A stretch of DNA of 18,281 nucleotides from assembly GCA_964620125.1 (NCBI GenBank), contig CAZUGQ010000034.1, forward strand, positions 1-18,281, in the 5' to 3' direction. This document shows, one piece after another, positions 7,300 to 14,500 of this stretch. This DNA is from OLB6 sp964620125 (GTDB lineage Bacteria > Bacteroidota > Ignavibacteria > Kapaibacteriales > Kapaibacteriaceae). Under the pieces are notes generated by a model, which was given only the letters and a program-made list of their open reading frames with translations, had not been told where the DNA came from and made no database searches. Every line of letters begins with the position of its first letter. The first letter of the stretch is position 1. The position numbers were made by a program, and so were the translations under genes.

Positions 7300-7947
7300 A
7301 TGAACATCAGCGAAATCTTCTACTCTGTTCAAGGCGAAGGTACTCGTGCAGGGATGCCATGCGTGTTCGTACGTCTACAGGGCTGCAAGCTCCGGTGCAC
7401 ATGGTGCGATACACCGTACGCACTGGATCATCGTGTTAAGGCCCTTGAGATGACGCCCGATGATATCCGCACGGCCATCGCTGCCTACGATTGCCGGTTC
7501 GTGGAATTCACCGGTGGTGAGCCACTCGAACAGCCGGACGTGTTGCCGTTGATGTCGGCACTGTGTAACGAAGGGTATCTGGTTGCCATCGAAACAGGTG
7601 GTCACATGGACATTGCACCCGTTGATCGGCGTGTGATTCGCATTCTGGATATCAAGTGCCTAGACTCACGTATGAGCACGTTAAATCGCTTGGAGAATCT
7701 CAACCACCTGCAACCGCACGACGAGGTCAAGTTCGTCATTGCATCGCGCAGTGATTATGAGTGGGCCCGCAGTTTTGTTGCCGAGCACACTCTGTACGAC
7801 CGCGTTGCGGCAGTTCTCTTTTCACCGGCATTCGGCATTGTGGAGTATGTAGACCTTGTGAACTGGATCCTTGCCGATCGCTTGCCTGTACGATTTCAGA
7901 TGCAAATGCATAAGCACATCTGGTCACCGGAAACTCGTGGTGTATGA
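7300..7947 (+). CDS. queE: 7-carboxy-7-deazaguanine synthase (radical SAM)
   Basis: 215 residues. It converts 6-carboxy-tetrahydropterin to 7-carboxy-7-deazaguanine in queuosine/7-deazaguanine biosynthesis (EC 4.3.99.3). The radical-SAM cluster motif is CKLRCTWC (Cys29, Cys33, Cys36; the standard CxxxCxxC). It sits after the QueE-typical N-terminal EIFYSVQGEGTRAGMPCVFVRLQGC, which binds substrate and SAM, and is followed by TGGEPLEQ (71-78). The ATG at 7300 is preceded by AAAAGGA at a suitable distance. It lies 64 bases after recG on the same strand with no terminator between, and overlaps the next gene by four bases (ATGA). No other queuosine gene is in the window and I see no preQ1 riboswitch upstream. 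Confidence 0.95.
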   Translation: MNISEIFYSVQGEGTRAGMPCVFVRLQGCKLRCTWCDTPYALDHRVKALEMTPDDIRTAIAAYDCRFVEFTGGEPLEQPDVLPLMSALCNEGYLVAIETGGHMDIAPVDRRVIRILDIKCLDSRMSTLNRLENLNHLQPHDEVKFVIASRSDYEWARSFVAEHTLYDRVAAVLFSPAFGIVEYVDLVNWILADRLPVRFQMQMHKHIWSPETRGV

Positions 7948-8837
7948 AAACTTCAGCCGTTGCACTGCTCGGTTTCGTTTTGCTAACATGTAGGCCTGAG
8001 CATTGTTCAGCACAAGCCATGACCGGCACCGCCGTGTTCACTGACGGTTACGAAGTGCCTTCACCACTGCCGGCCGTTAACAGCGAAGCCAACGACTACG
8101 CACCAATATGGCAGCCTGACCGTAATCGATTACTGATTACCACTGAGCGAACCGGTGTGGCAAGCATCTGGCAAGTTCCTTATCAGCATTCAACGGATAA
8201 AGGCACCATTCAGGCATCGGCGGAACCTGTGGAAGGAACATTCAATGCACCCGGCCGGTGGCGAGCCTATGTGAGCTTTGGTTTGGGGGGTGAGGCAGTT
8301 GGCGTTGCCTTTGTGGCGCACGAGCGGCAAGCATGGCCAACCATCATCACGGTGCCAACAAACGAACTGGCATTAAATGAAGGTCATCCCATTCCAAGTA
8401 TTATCCGCAACGGATTTGACTCACAGCCCACGCTCTCGCCCGATGGCACCCAGCTGGTATTTGCATCAGATAGGGAAGGGGGCTTAGGCGGACTTGACCT
8501 GTGGATCTGTGACCGCCGATCCGACCTCACATGGGGTGAACCCGTACAACTGTCCAGCAACGTGAATAGCGAAGGCGACGAGATCACACCCTTCTTCCTT
8601 TCGAATGACACGCTTCTATATGCCTCGAATGGCTATGGTGGCAAAGGCGGTTTCGACCTGTTTATCGTCGTTCTCCGCGACGGCGTCTGGCAAGAGCCCG
8701 AACCTCTTGAATGGTTCAACACCGAGTTCAACGAAAGCGACCCCACCATCCTCCCCGACGCAACCATCGTATTCGCATCCGACAGACCCGGTGGCCCCGG
8801 CCTCCTCGACCTTTGGGTTTCGCGCAAGAAGCCCTAA
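7944..8837 (+). CDS. secreted PD40 (TolB-like beta-propeller) repeat protein
   Basis: 297 residues with an N-terminal signal peptide (MKTSAVALLGFVLLTC, probable cleavage after SAQA). Three PD40/WD40-like blades are clear: TLSPDGTQLVFASDREGGLGGLDLWIC (about 163-189), FFLSNDTLLYASNGYGGKGGFDLFIV (about 217-242) and ILPDATIVFASDRPGGPGLLDLWVS (about 269-293). A weaker blade lies at about 53-78 (APIWQPDRNRLLITTERTGVASIW). Such repeats occur in TolB and in Bacteroidota envelope proteins, often ahead of an OmpA domain; here no OmpA domain follows. The function is unknown, probably periplasmic protein interaction. It overlaps queE by four bases (ATGA), implying coupled translation. The C-rich tandem-repeat spacer begins soon after its stop. 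Confidence 0.85.
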   Translation: MKTSAVALLGFVLLTCRPEHCSAQAMTGTAVFTDGYEVPSPLPAVNSEANDYAPIWQPDRNRLLITTERTGVASIWQVPYQHSTDKGTIQASAEPVEGTFNAPGRWRAYVSFGLGGEAVGVAFVAHERQAWPTIITVPTNELALNEGHPIPSIIRNGFDSQPTLSPDGTQLVFASDREGGLGGLDLWICDRRSDLTWGEPVQLSSNVNSEGDEITPFFLSNDTLLYASNGYGGKGGFDLFIVVLRDGVWQEPEPLEWFNTEFNESDPTILPDATIVFASDRPGGPGLLDLWVSRKKP

Positions 8838-8879
8838 ACCTCCCCCCCTACGCCCTACACCTTGCGCCTACAGCCTGCA

Positions 8880-8960
8880 CTCTACGCCCTCACCCTCACC
8901 CCTCACCCTCACCCCTCACCCTCACACTCACCCTCACCCCTCACCCTCACCCTCACCCTC
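8880..8960. repeat. C-rich CACCCT-type simple repeat (GGGTGA on the minus strand)
   Basis: Irregular tandem copies of CACCCT and CACCCCT run for about 80 bases between the convergent PD40 and VIT/vWA genes. On the minus strand, which is the RNA strand for the VIT gene's 3' end, this reads as repeated GGG and GGGG tracts separated by TGA, resembling telomeric or G-quadruplex-forming sequence. No T-tract terminator is seen. Confidence 0.75.
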
Positions 8961-9004
8961 TAGTCCCTCTAGTCCCTCTAGTCCCTCTAGTCCCTCTAGT
9001 CCCT
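8960..9004. repeat. five perfect copies of the 9-bp repeat CTAGTCCCT
   Basis: The five units are identical and end directly against the stop codon of the minus-strand VIT/vWA gene (9005-9007). On that strand the unit reads AGG GAC TAG, so each copy adds another in-frame stop after the real one. Confidence 0.9.
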
Positions 9005-12000
9005 CTAATTCACCACCACCCTCCCCACCTCTATCACCCTCTGCACTCCATCCACGCGCATCGTTACGGCATCATGTTGCTCTTCGGCAAGACCATAGCG
9101 CGTGTACATAACCACTTGCACAGTGGTTGGGCGTGCAAGGTTTTGCTGCCGGTCGCCGTAGTAGTGCACTTGAATCCGGTATGCGCCCTTCTTCGCATTG
9201 GGTAACACAAATTCTTCTGGTCCATATCCTCCCGTAAGGTCTCTCGACATCGAGCCACCAAGGACAGTGTTTCGGTGGTTGTACTTGCACGTTTCGCCAT
9301 CGGGATCGGTTACCCAGAGGTCCATATCGCAATTATCGGCATCCCACGAGAGCACAACGCGAACATCACTTTGGTAAGGAATCAGGTAACTGCTGTCAAT
9401 GCTGCGCTTATCAACATAGCCACGACCCACAATGCGCGAAAGCTCTCGTGCAGCAATAATCTCCACTTCGGGAAAGCGATCGTGCCACGGATGTTCAATA
9501 ACATGTAGAAACTGCTTTACAGCTTCATTGTAACGTCCACACTCCGCTAGTGCAAGTCCAAGGTCTCGATAACTCTGCGGTTCCTCGTTACGAATACGTT
9601 GAACATCCTCAAAGACCATCACGGCCAGCTGGGGTTTCTTGAGCTGCATAAGGCGGTGTGCGAGTATTCGAAGGGTGCGAGAGTCTTCACCCTGCAGTTC
9701 TGCTAGGGCCGACAAAACCCGAAGTGCTCTGTCGGGTTGTTGTGCAGCAATCAAGGCATCAGCCACGTCCAGGTAGAATCCCGTTGCATCAAAAAACTTG
9801 TGCCGAAGCTCGAGATAGGTTGCGTACACGTTTGTGGCAGGCGTGCTGTTCAGCGTCTCCGTCCAGGCATCTCTGGACACGAAGGGTATGGCTTCATCCT
9901 CCTCAGGAAGCATGATTAGAGCGTCTGCATCATCAGCAGGCACAAGAACATCACTCTCTGTTTGGTCTAACCGGCCTTTCACCATGTAGGCTCCGTTAGC
10001 ACCAGAGCCAGATGATGACGTAATTAGTGGTTCCTCATCTGCAACAACGACTGCCAGAATACCCGTTTGAGACACATCCAGCGAACTTTCATACTGATGA
10101 TTCCCGAATTCGGAGGATGTACTAGCGACCACGGCCTTCCCGTTGCGTTTGGGATTATCTGGAAGTGTACCGCTGTGCATGTTGATTGTATCAACAGCCA
10201 GTCGGACGAAATTGGTCTGTTGTGGCTTTAGGGTAGCCGTTGCGTACATGGTTTGATAGCCCGGCGCTTGGACGGCAAGTTGATAGGTACCCTTCGGCAA
10301 TCTCTCGAAGGTGAATTCACCCCTCTCATTGCTCTGCCTGCTTATACCGAGATCTACGATTTGAACGTTTCCACCCGGTATTGGAGGCCCATCTGAAGTA
10401 ACGATTGTTCCACGCAACGAGGCCAGATCATCCACGCGAGCGTTACTTGGCAATACAAGCGCATTGGGCCACAACCAGAAGTTGGCATCCTTTGTAGATG
10501 GTACTAGAGGCTGTTTCAGCCCTGCATTCTTGAGCATGGCCCGAACACGTTCGTTGTGTTCTGCCTGCTGACGCGAGCGTTCAAGTTCAACGTCTTTACG
10601 ATGTTGCCTGAACTGTTGCGCAAGCTCTGGTTCTGACGAAGGGGGGGGGATGTCGAATCGGACGTAATCTTCAATTCTCTCAAGTACAATAAGTGAAGTG
10701 CCCGGAGTAACAATGCTGAACTTTCTACCAATCGCCGCGATTGAATCAGCGTTTCGCTCACGGTCAGCACTTAGCCTTTGCAGATCTTGTGATGCCCACA
10801 ATCGAGGTATGGTTGTGCCCTCAATGTAGTGTTCTGATGCATTTATTGTGATGGTTTCAACGTGTGGTGCATCACCTGCGATCGAAGTGGTAATGCGCAG
10901 TGTTGCGGAAGATGACAACAGCCTACCCGTGATCGTGGTTACCTGTTCAACGGCAATAACACCAAGTGGTCTCAATTGATCCATACGACCATCAATCACA
11001 TCCACGCTGCGCACAGCCATCTTGTCCGTGAGGGCGTCTGCCACAGCCCCCTGCACATCCTTTTGTGTAATGTTGATGAACTGCCCACCCGTGGCTGAAC
11101 TGATGCCGCGCAGCACGGCATGATCTGCATGCGCGCTGCTTGCCAACGTTAGCACGGGAACGGTACCCAAGACTGGTTGGTGTTTCCCGAATGTTGAAAT
11201 ACCGTCGCTGCAGAGAATGGCCAGGTCGGCAGTTGCTTGTGCAAATGGAACAGCACCAAGCTGTGTACCGCCATCCATGGGAATCTCTCGCAACCGTTCG
11301 AGTAATGCATTGGCGTCAGCCCGGTAGATCACTTCCTTGTTCATCACCTCGTTGGAAAACACAACCAATTCAAGTGTCGTTGGTCGTGTTCGGATGATGA
11401 AGTCTTTCAGGAATTGCAACTCTTTTTCTACATCTCTCTTGAGACCGGATATGCTTGCATCCCAGAAAACCACTAGTGATCTTGGAAAGGGGCGTTGAAT
11501 CTGTTTGGGCTTTAATGCTAGAAAAATGCCTGCGTATTGCTCATTGCCGAAGTTTTGTACAAGTACCTGGTGGTTGCTGAGTACTACCGGCACGCTGATC
11601 GTAAACGGCTTGTTCACGAGGATGTCCGTTTCAGCCAGAGCAACTTCGAATACTCGACCTTTTGGAGTGAACAGTACTGACTCAACCGGACCTCCTGTTA
11701 ACGATGGAGTTAAGCCGAAGCCGCACACAAGAGCGTGGAAGTTGAACTCTTGAATGGTGTCTGGAAACGCAAAGGGGATGGTATAACCGAAACCATCGCT
11801 CACCGTTGCAAGCTGCTGTTCGTAAGCGATGAGCACACGTCGAGTTCCTCGAGGAGGAATCGGATAGATGCGAGTGCGGAAGCTGTTGTCTCGGGTCCAC
11901 TCAAGCAGCGCTGGGTCGATTTTAGTCCGTATCACTTCCTCGAACGTTTGCCTGCCCTTGCTTTTATCAACCACCACGGCATCGCGCAGTTTGCCGTTGA

Positions 12001-12364
12001 TATCCAAAGCAAAACGGCTAACTGTTTGCCCATCAGCAACGGGAAAGGAAAACTCGCCTTCGAGGATTCTATTATGTGGGTTCAGGACCGTCATTTCAAT
12101 CGTTGTCGTTGCGATTGTACCTGTGATCTGAACTTGAACATCCAGCTTTTTGATGGCCAGTGGCTTTGGGTATCCCGAGTTGTCCGTTATGAAAACACCT
12201 GGGAAGGTAGCTTGAGGCCTTGGAGTGTTGGTTACCCCGAGTTCCAGGATTTGTGCCTTGAGCTCGGCGTCCTGCTGTGCCCTGTTCATGCGGTGCACAG
12301 AGGTTATCGGCGAAAGAGCGAAGGCCACTAGAGCAGCAGCAAAAAAATGCAGGAATAGATTCAT
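9005..12364 (-). CDS. exported VIT/vWA protein with carboxypeptidase-regulatory-like, TPR and DUF2135 domains
   Basis: 1119 residues from the ATG at 12364, which has GGAG upstream and lies 13 bases after the anti-sigma gene. This start places a signal peptide (MNLFLHFFAAALVAFALS) first; an upstream in-frame ATG at 12436 would overlap the previous gene. Domains in order: VIT (about 60-185, including EGEFSFPVADGQTVSRFALDINGKL); vWA (about 290-450) with an intact MIDAS DASIS at 302-306; a Gln/Arg/Glu-rich helical linker; a carboxypeptidase-regulatory-like beta domain (about 650-725, RGTIVTSDGPPIPGGNVQI); TPR-like helices (about 860-990); and a C-terminal DUF2135/YfaP-like domain (VVLSWDADNCDMDLWVTDPDGE). 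The order recalls inter-alpha-trypsin-inhibitor-like bacterial surface proteins. It is probably the effector of the sigma/anti-sigma operon. A run of nine Cs in the coding strand (10641-10649) encodes Pro codons and is slippage-prone. Confidence 0.9.
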   Translation of the reverse strand: MNLFLHFFAAALVAFALSPITSVHRMNRAQQDAELKAQILELGVTNTPRPQATFPGVFITDNSGYPKPLAIKKLDVQVQITGTIATTTIEMTVLNPHNRILEGEFSFPVADGQTVSRFALDINGKLRDAVVVDKSKGRQTFEEVIRTKIDPALLEWTRDNSFRTRIYPIPPRGTRRVLIAYEQQLATVSDGFGYTIPFAFPDTIQEFNFHALVCGFGLTPSLTGGPVESVLFTPKGRVFEVALAETDILVNKPFTISVPVVLSNHQVLVQNFGNEQYAGIFLALKPKQIQRPFPRSLVVFWDASISGLKRDVEKELQFLKDFIIRTRPTTLELVVFSNEVMNKEVIYRADANALLERLREIPMDGGTQLGAVPFAQATADLAILCSDGISTFGKHQPVLGTVPVLTLASSAHADHAVLRGISSATGGQFINITQKDVQGAVADALTDKMAVRSVDVIDGRMDQLRPLGVIAVEQVTTITGRLLSSSATLRITTSIAGDAPHVETITINASEHYIEGTTIPRLWASQDLQRLSADRERNADSIAAIGRKFSIVTPGTSLIVLERIEDYVRFDIPPPSSEPELAQQFRQHRKDVELERSRQQAEHNERVRAMLKNAGLKQPLVPSTKDANFWLWPNALVLPSNARVDDLASLRGTIVTSDGPPIPGGNVQIVDLGISRQSNERGEFTFERLPKGTYQLAVQAPGYQTMYATATLKPQQTNFVRLAVDTINMHSGTLPDNPKRNGKAVVASTSSEFGNHQYESSLDVSQTGILAVVVADEEPLITSSSGSGANGAYMVKGRLDQTESDVLVPADDADALIMLPEEDEAIPFVSRDAWTETLNSTPATNVYATYLELRHKFFDATGFYLDVADALIAAQQPDRALRVLSALAELQGEDSRTLRILAHRLMQLKKPQLAVMVFEDVQRIRNEEPQSYRDLGLALAECGRYNEAVKQFLHVIEHPWHDRFPEVEIIAARELSRIVGRGYVDKRSIDSSYLIPYQSDVRVVLSWDADNCDMDLWVTDPDGETCKYNHRNTVLGGSMSRDLTGGYGPEEFVLPNAKKGAYRIQVHYYGDRQQNLARPTTVQVVMYTRYGLAEEQHDAVTMRVDGVQRVIEVGRVVVN

Positions 12365-12377
12365 TACGCACTCCGCG

Positions 12378-13454
12378 TTACCGTTCAATGAGAATTCGTT
12401 GAATGATGTGATCAAGTGTACCATCGATGCTGACAACCACTAGGTACATGCCATTTGGAAGTGCATCGAGATGGCTAATCGGCATGGTAGTGGCGCCTGA
12501 GGGCATGGGGTGCGACGTCCAGAGTGTGCGCAGTGTGCTTCCCTGTAAATCAACCAATCGAGCAGACGTTCGGCATTGTTTTGATAACAGCAGTTCCAGC
12601 GATGCAGATGTGCCGTGAACTGGATTGGGGAACACGCGGCTTGATGTGATGGATGATGCCGACGTACGCCTTTCCAGAAAACCTTGCGAAACCTGAGCCC
12701 CTTTCAGTTCCTTTCCAAGAGCCAAACGGTACACGTCCGGAATTGCTTGAAGAAAGGCTTCGGTTGGGATGTACCAGAGGATAACATCGGCGGCAGGGAA
12801 CATCGCGTTGCCGGGATCTTCTACGCGGAGTTTGACTGGCACCAGGTTATTCACGCTTGTGGCTGAACTATCGAACCATGAGGCAAATGGCTTTCCATTG
12901 CGATACAGGGTCACATGCCGTGGCGTGTGTTGTACCGAACTCTCGGCAAACTCAGTAGCACTAATGCCATTGGTTTTGATAGTGATGCGGCAATCATCTT
13001 CCTGATAGATGATGGCTCCCCGATGTTGCCGAATACCAAGTTTATCCAGGCTTGTTGTTGGAAGATCCAGAGTTCGGAGAGATGAGGTATCAGGTTGCGC
13101 TGCTGTAATCGCTTGTGAGGGAACGTTGGTGAGGGCAGGCGGCGTGGGATCATCAGGCAGATCGGCCATCACTCTTTCGTTTGTGTGTTGTGTATCGTTG
13201 ATATCGAAATTGTGATTGCTCACGTTGGACCGTGATGGCAGAAGCAGTGCCACGCAGATAGCCACACTTGCTACCGCTGCAACCGCTCCAATCCATCGGA
13301 CAGCAGTTCTCGACACAGGTTGTTTTGCAGCGGGTGCCTCAAGTGACGACGTACGAATTACCTGAAGTATGTCGTCGTCCGAGAGAAGCGGAGGATGTGG
13401 AGACTCAACACGTTGTGAGTTGAAGGCATCTCGAAGCGTTGGTTTTGATTTCAT
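12378..13454 (-). CDS. single-pass membrane protein, putative anti-sigma factor, with a T9SS-type C-terminal domain
   Basis: 358 residues. The first roughly 50 are polar and lack a signal sequence (LLSDDDILQVIRTSS at about 23-37). One transmembrane helix follows (about 53-73, WIGAVAAVASVAICVALLL), then a periplasmic region. The last roughly 85 residues (from SSRVFPNPVHG at about 271) match the pattern of the Bacteroidota type IX sorting domain: VFPNP, LVDLQG, an ALPNGMYLVVV strand and a basic end (RILIER). The gene starts 18 bases after the ECF sigma stop, the usual place of an anti-sigma factor, and its topology (N-in, one helix) fits; no FecR or zinc anti-sigma motif is visible, so the role is inference from position. 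A T9SS tail on a protein without a cleavable signal is unusual. The tail may instead serve as a sensory beta domain. VIT/vWA follows 13 bases downstream. Confidence 0.75.
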   Translation of the reverse strand: MKSKPTLRDAFNSQRVESPHPPLLSDDDILQVIRTSSLEAPAAKQPVSRTAVRWIGAVAAVASVAICVALLLPSRSNVSNHNFDINDTQHTNERVMADLPDDPTPPALTNVPSQAITAAQPDTSSLRTLDLPTTSLDKLGIRQHRGAIIYQEDDCRITIKTNGISATEFAESSVQHTPRHVTLYRNGKPFASWFDSSATSVNNLVPVKLRVEDPGNAMFPAADVILWYIPTEAFLQAIPDVYRLALGKELKGAQVSQGFLERRTSASSITSSRVFPNPVHGTSASLELLLSKQCRTSARLVDLQGSTLRTLWTSHPMPSGATTMPISHLDALPNGMYLVVVSIDGTLDHIIQRILIER

Positions 13455-13472
13455 GACCTGCTCGGCTTGATG

Positions 13473-14012
13473 TCAGAGAATGGGGGAGGTGAGGGTTTCG
13501 TGTGCTACATGATCCGCAAGGCCGAGGCGTTTAGCCAAGGTTTTGCGAGCCCTCATCAGTCGCACCTTAACGGCGCTAATCGAAGAGTTCTGAATTCGAG
13601 CGATTTCTGCTATTGGTAGGTCGTGAACCTCGTAGAGGAGCACTGCTTCGCGAGATTTATCTGGTAGTGAGTTGATAGCGGTGCGCACAATTGAGGCATC
13701 CACGAGATGATCCGATGGAATGGCTTCGGCATCAATCGATTCCTCATCGCCCTCGGCCATGCGGCTTTCGAGCCGACGTTGGCGAAAACGTCGTCTATTC
13801 AGGTTGCAGAGTACCGTAAAGAGGTAGGCTTTGAACGCCGTGGGGTCTCGCAGTTCTTCGAACTTCTGCCACAGTACAACGATGGCATCTTGCAGTAGGT
13901 CTCGAGCGTCATCACTACTGTCAACCAGCGACAGAGCGAACCGTTCGGCACGTGGGTAGACGGGCCGCAGCATCAGCATGAATCGTTGTTCTCGAGACGG
14001 GTCAGCAGACAT
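13473..14012 (-). CDS. ECF-family RNA polymerase sigma factor
   Basis: 179 residues, the normal ECF size. Region 2 covers about 20-75 (AERFALSLVDSSDDARDLLQDAIVVLWQKF, then AFKAYLFTVLCNLNRRR) and region 4 covers 111-163 (AINSLPDKSREAVLLYEVHDLPIAEIARIQNSSISAVKVRLMRARKTL), with the helix-turn-helix in the second half. I chose the ATG at 14012 because GGAGG sits just upstream (AACGGAGGAACT) and the protein then begins where ECF factors normally begin. The frame is also open much further upstream, through the palindrome array, but only because that array has no stops on this strand. It heads a three-gene minus-strand operon with the membrane protein and the VIT/vWA protein. Self-regulation is usual for this arrangement, but I see no clear ECF promoter. 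Confidence 0.93.
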   Translation of the reverse strand: MSADPSREQRFMLMLRPVYPRAERFALSLVDSSDDARDLLQDAIVVLWQKFEELRDPTAFKAYLFTVLCNLNRRRFRQRRLESRMAEGDEESIDAEAIPSDHLVDASIVRTAINSLPDKSREAVLLYEVHDLPIAEIARIQNSSISAVKVRLMRARKTLAKRLGLADHVAHETLTSPIL

Positions 14013-14070
14013 AGTTCCTCCGTTGCACAAGCGATGGGAGGCATGACGTGTGGCCGAGGTTACATTGGGT

Positions 14071-14114
14071 GTAGGAGGTGGGGAGGGGGGGAGGAGGGGA
14101 TTGGGGATGAGGAG
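14071..14114 (+). promoter_or_regulatory. G-rich tract with a four-run G-quadruplex motif upstream of the sigma operon
   Basis: On the plus strand there are G runs of 4 (14080-14083), 7 (14085-14091), 4 (14096-14099) and 4 (14103-14106), with loops of 1, 4 and 3 bases. This satisfies the usual G4 rule. The tract lies 68-94 bases upstream of the sigma ATG, on the strand opposite the mRNA, within the promoter or 5' leader. The mRNA strand would carry a C/T-rich leader. Confidence 0.6.
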
Positions 14115-14115
14115 A

Positions 14116-14399
14116 GGTACCGGGAGTGTTATTGTCCCGGTACCTGACCGGGAGAAAAGCACTCCCGGAATGTGACCGGGAGAAAAGCACTCCCGGAATG
14201 TGACCGGGAGAAAAGCACTCCCGGAAAGTGACCGGGAGAAAAGCACTCCCGGAAAGTGACCGGGAGAAAAGCTTTCCCGGAAAGTGACCGGGAGAAAAGC
14301 ACTCCCGGAATGTGACCGGGACAATAACACTCCCGGAAAGTGACCGGGAGAAAAGCACTCCCGGAATGTGACCGGGACAATAGCACTCCCGGTACCACG
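14116..14399. repeat. array of ten 28-bp palindromic repeats
   Basis: Units begin at 14120, 14148, 14176, 14204, 14232, 14260, 14288, 14316, 14344 and 14372 with an exact 28-bp period. Most units consist of CCGGGAG, the 7-base loop AAAAGCA, then CTCCCGG, followed by a 7-base spacer (AATGTGA or AAAGTGA), so each can fold into a 7-bp hairpin. Two units (14316, 14372) carry a different loop (ACAATA.CAC). The first unit (14120) is the exact reverse complement of the palindrome in unit 14316. Both ends carry GGTACC (14116-14121 and 14391-14396). There are no unique spacers, so it is not CRISPR. Read on the minus strand it has no stop in any frame. Confidence 0.92.
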
Positions 14400-14427
14400 G
14401 ACAAGCAACTTTCTTGCTCCCTGAAAC

Positions 14428-14462
14428 AAAAAACGGCCCCACCGCACTGCAGTGGGGCCGTT
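14428..14462 (-). terminator. rho-independent terminator of the lipoprotein gene
   Basis: Inverted repeat AACGGCCCCAC (14432-14442) / GTGGGGCCGTT (14452-14462) with a 9-base loop. On the minus strand the stem is followed by a run of T (plus-strand A run at 14428-14433). It lies about 40 bases after the stop of the lipoprotein gene, and separates that gene from the palindrome array and sigma operon. Confidence 0.9.
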
Positions 14463-14500
14463 CTACCTCTTTTTCTTCTTTTGGCCTACGAGAGAACGCC

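Noticed and set aside
8605..9205. Ser/Pro- and His/Pro-rich plus-strand proteins over the repeat spacer
   Set aside because: They are translations of simple C-rich repeats and of the antisense of the VIT/vWA gene; no ribosome binding site or family match.
14013..14070. ECF-type promoter (GTAACC and CGTC-like bases) before the sigma gene
   Set aside because: The two elements are only about 9 bases apart, too close for an ECF promoter spacing of about 16.
14116..14399. CRISPR array
   Set aside because: The period is 28 bp including the repeat itself; there are no unique spacers of CRISPR length and no cas genes nearby.
14002..14447. Long proline/serine-rich proteins encoded across the palindrome array on the minus strand, including an N-terminal extension of the sigma factor
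   Set aside because: The array lacks stops in all three frames and 28 is not a multiple of 3, so the same peptides appear in rotating frames. The sigma gene has a clear ribosome binding site at its own ATG (14012).
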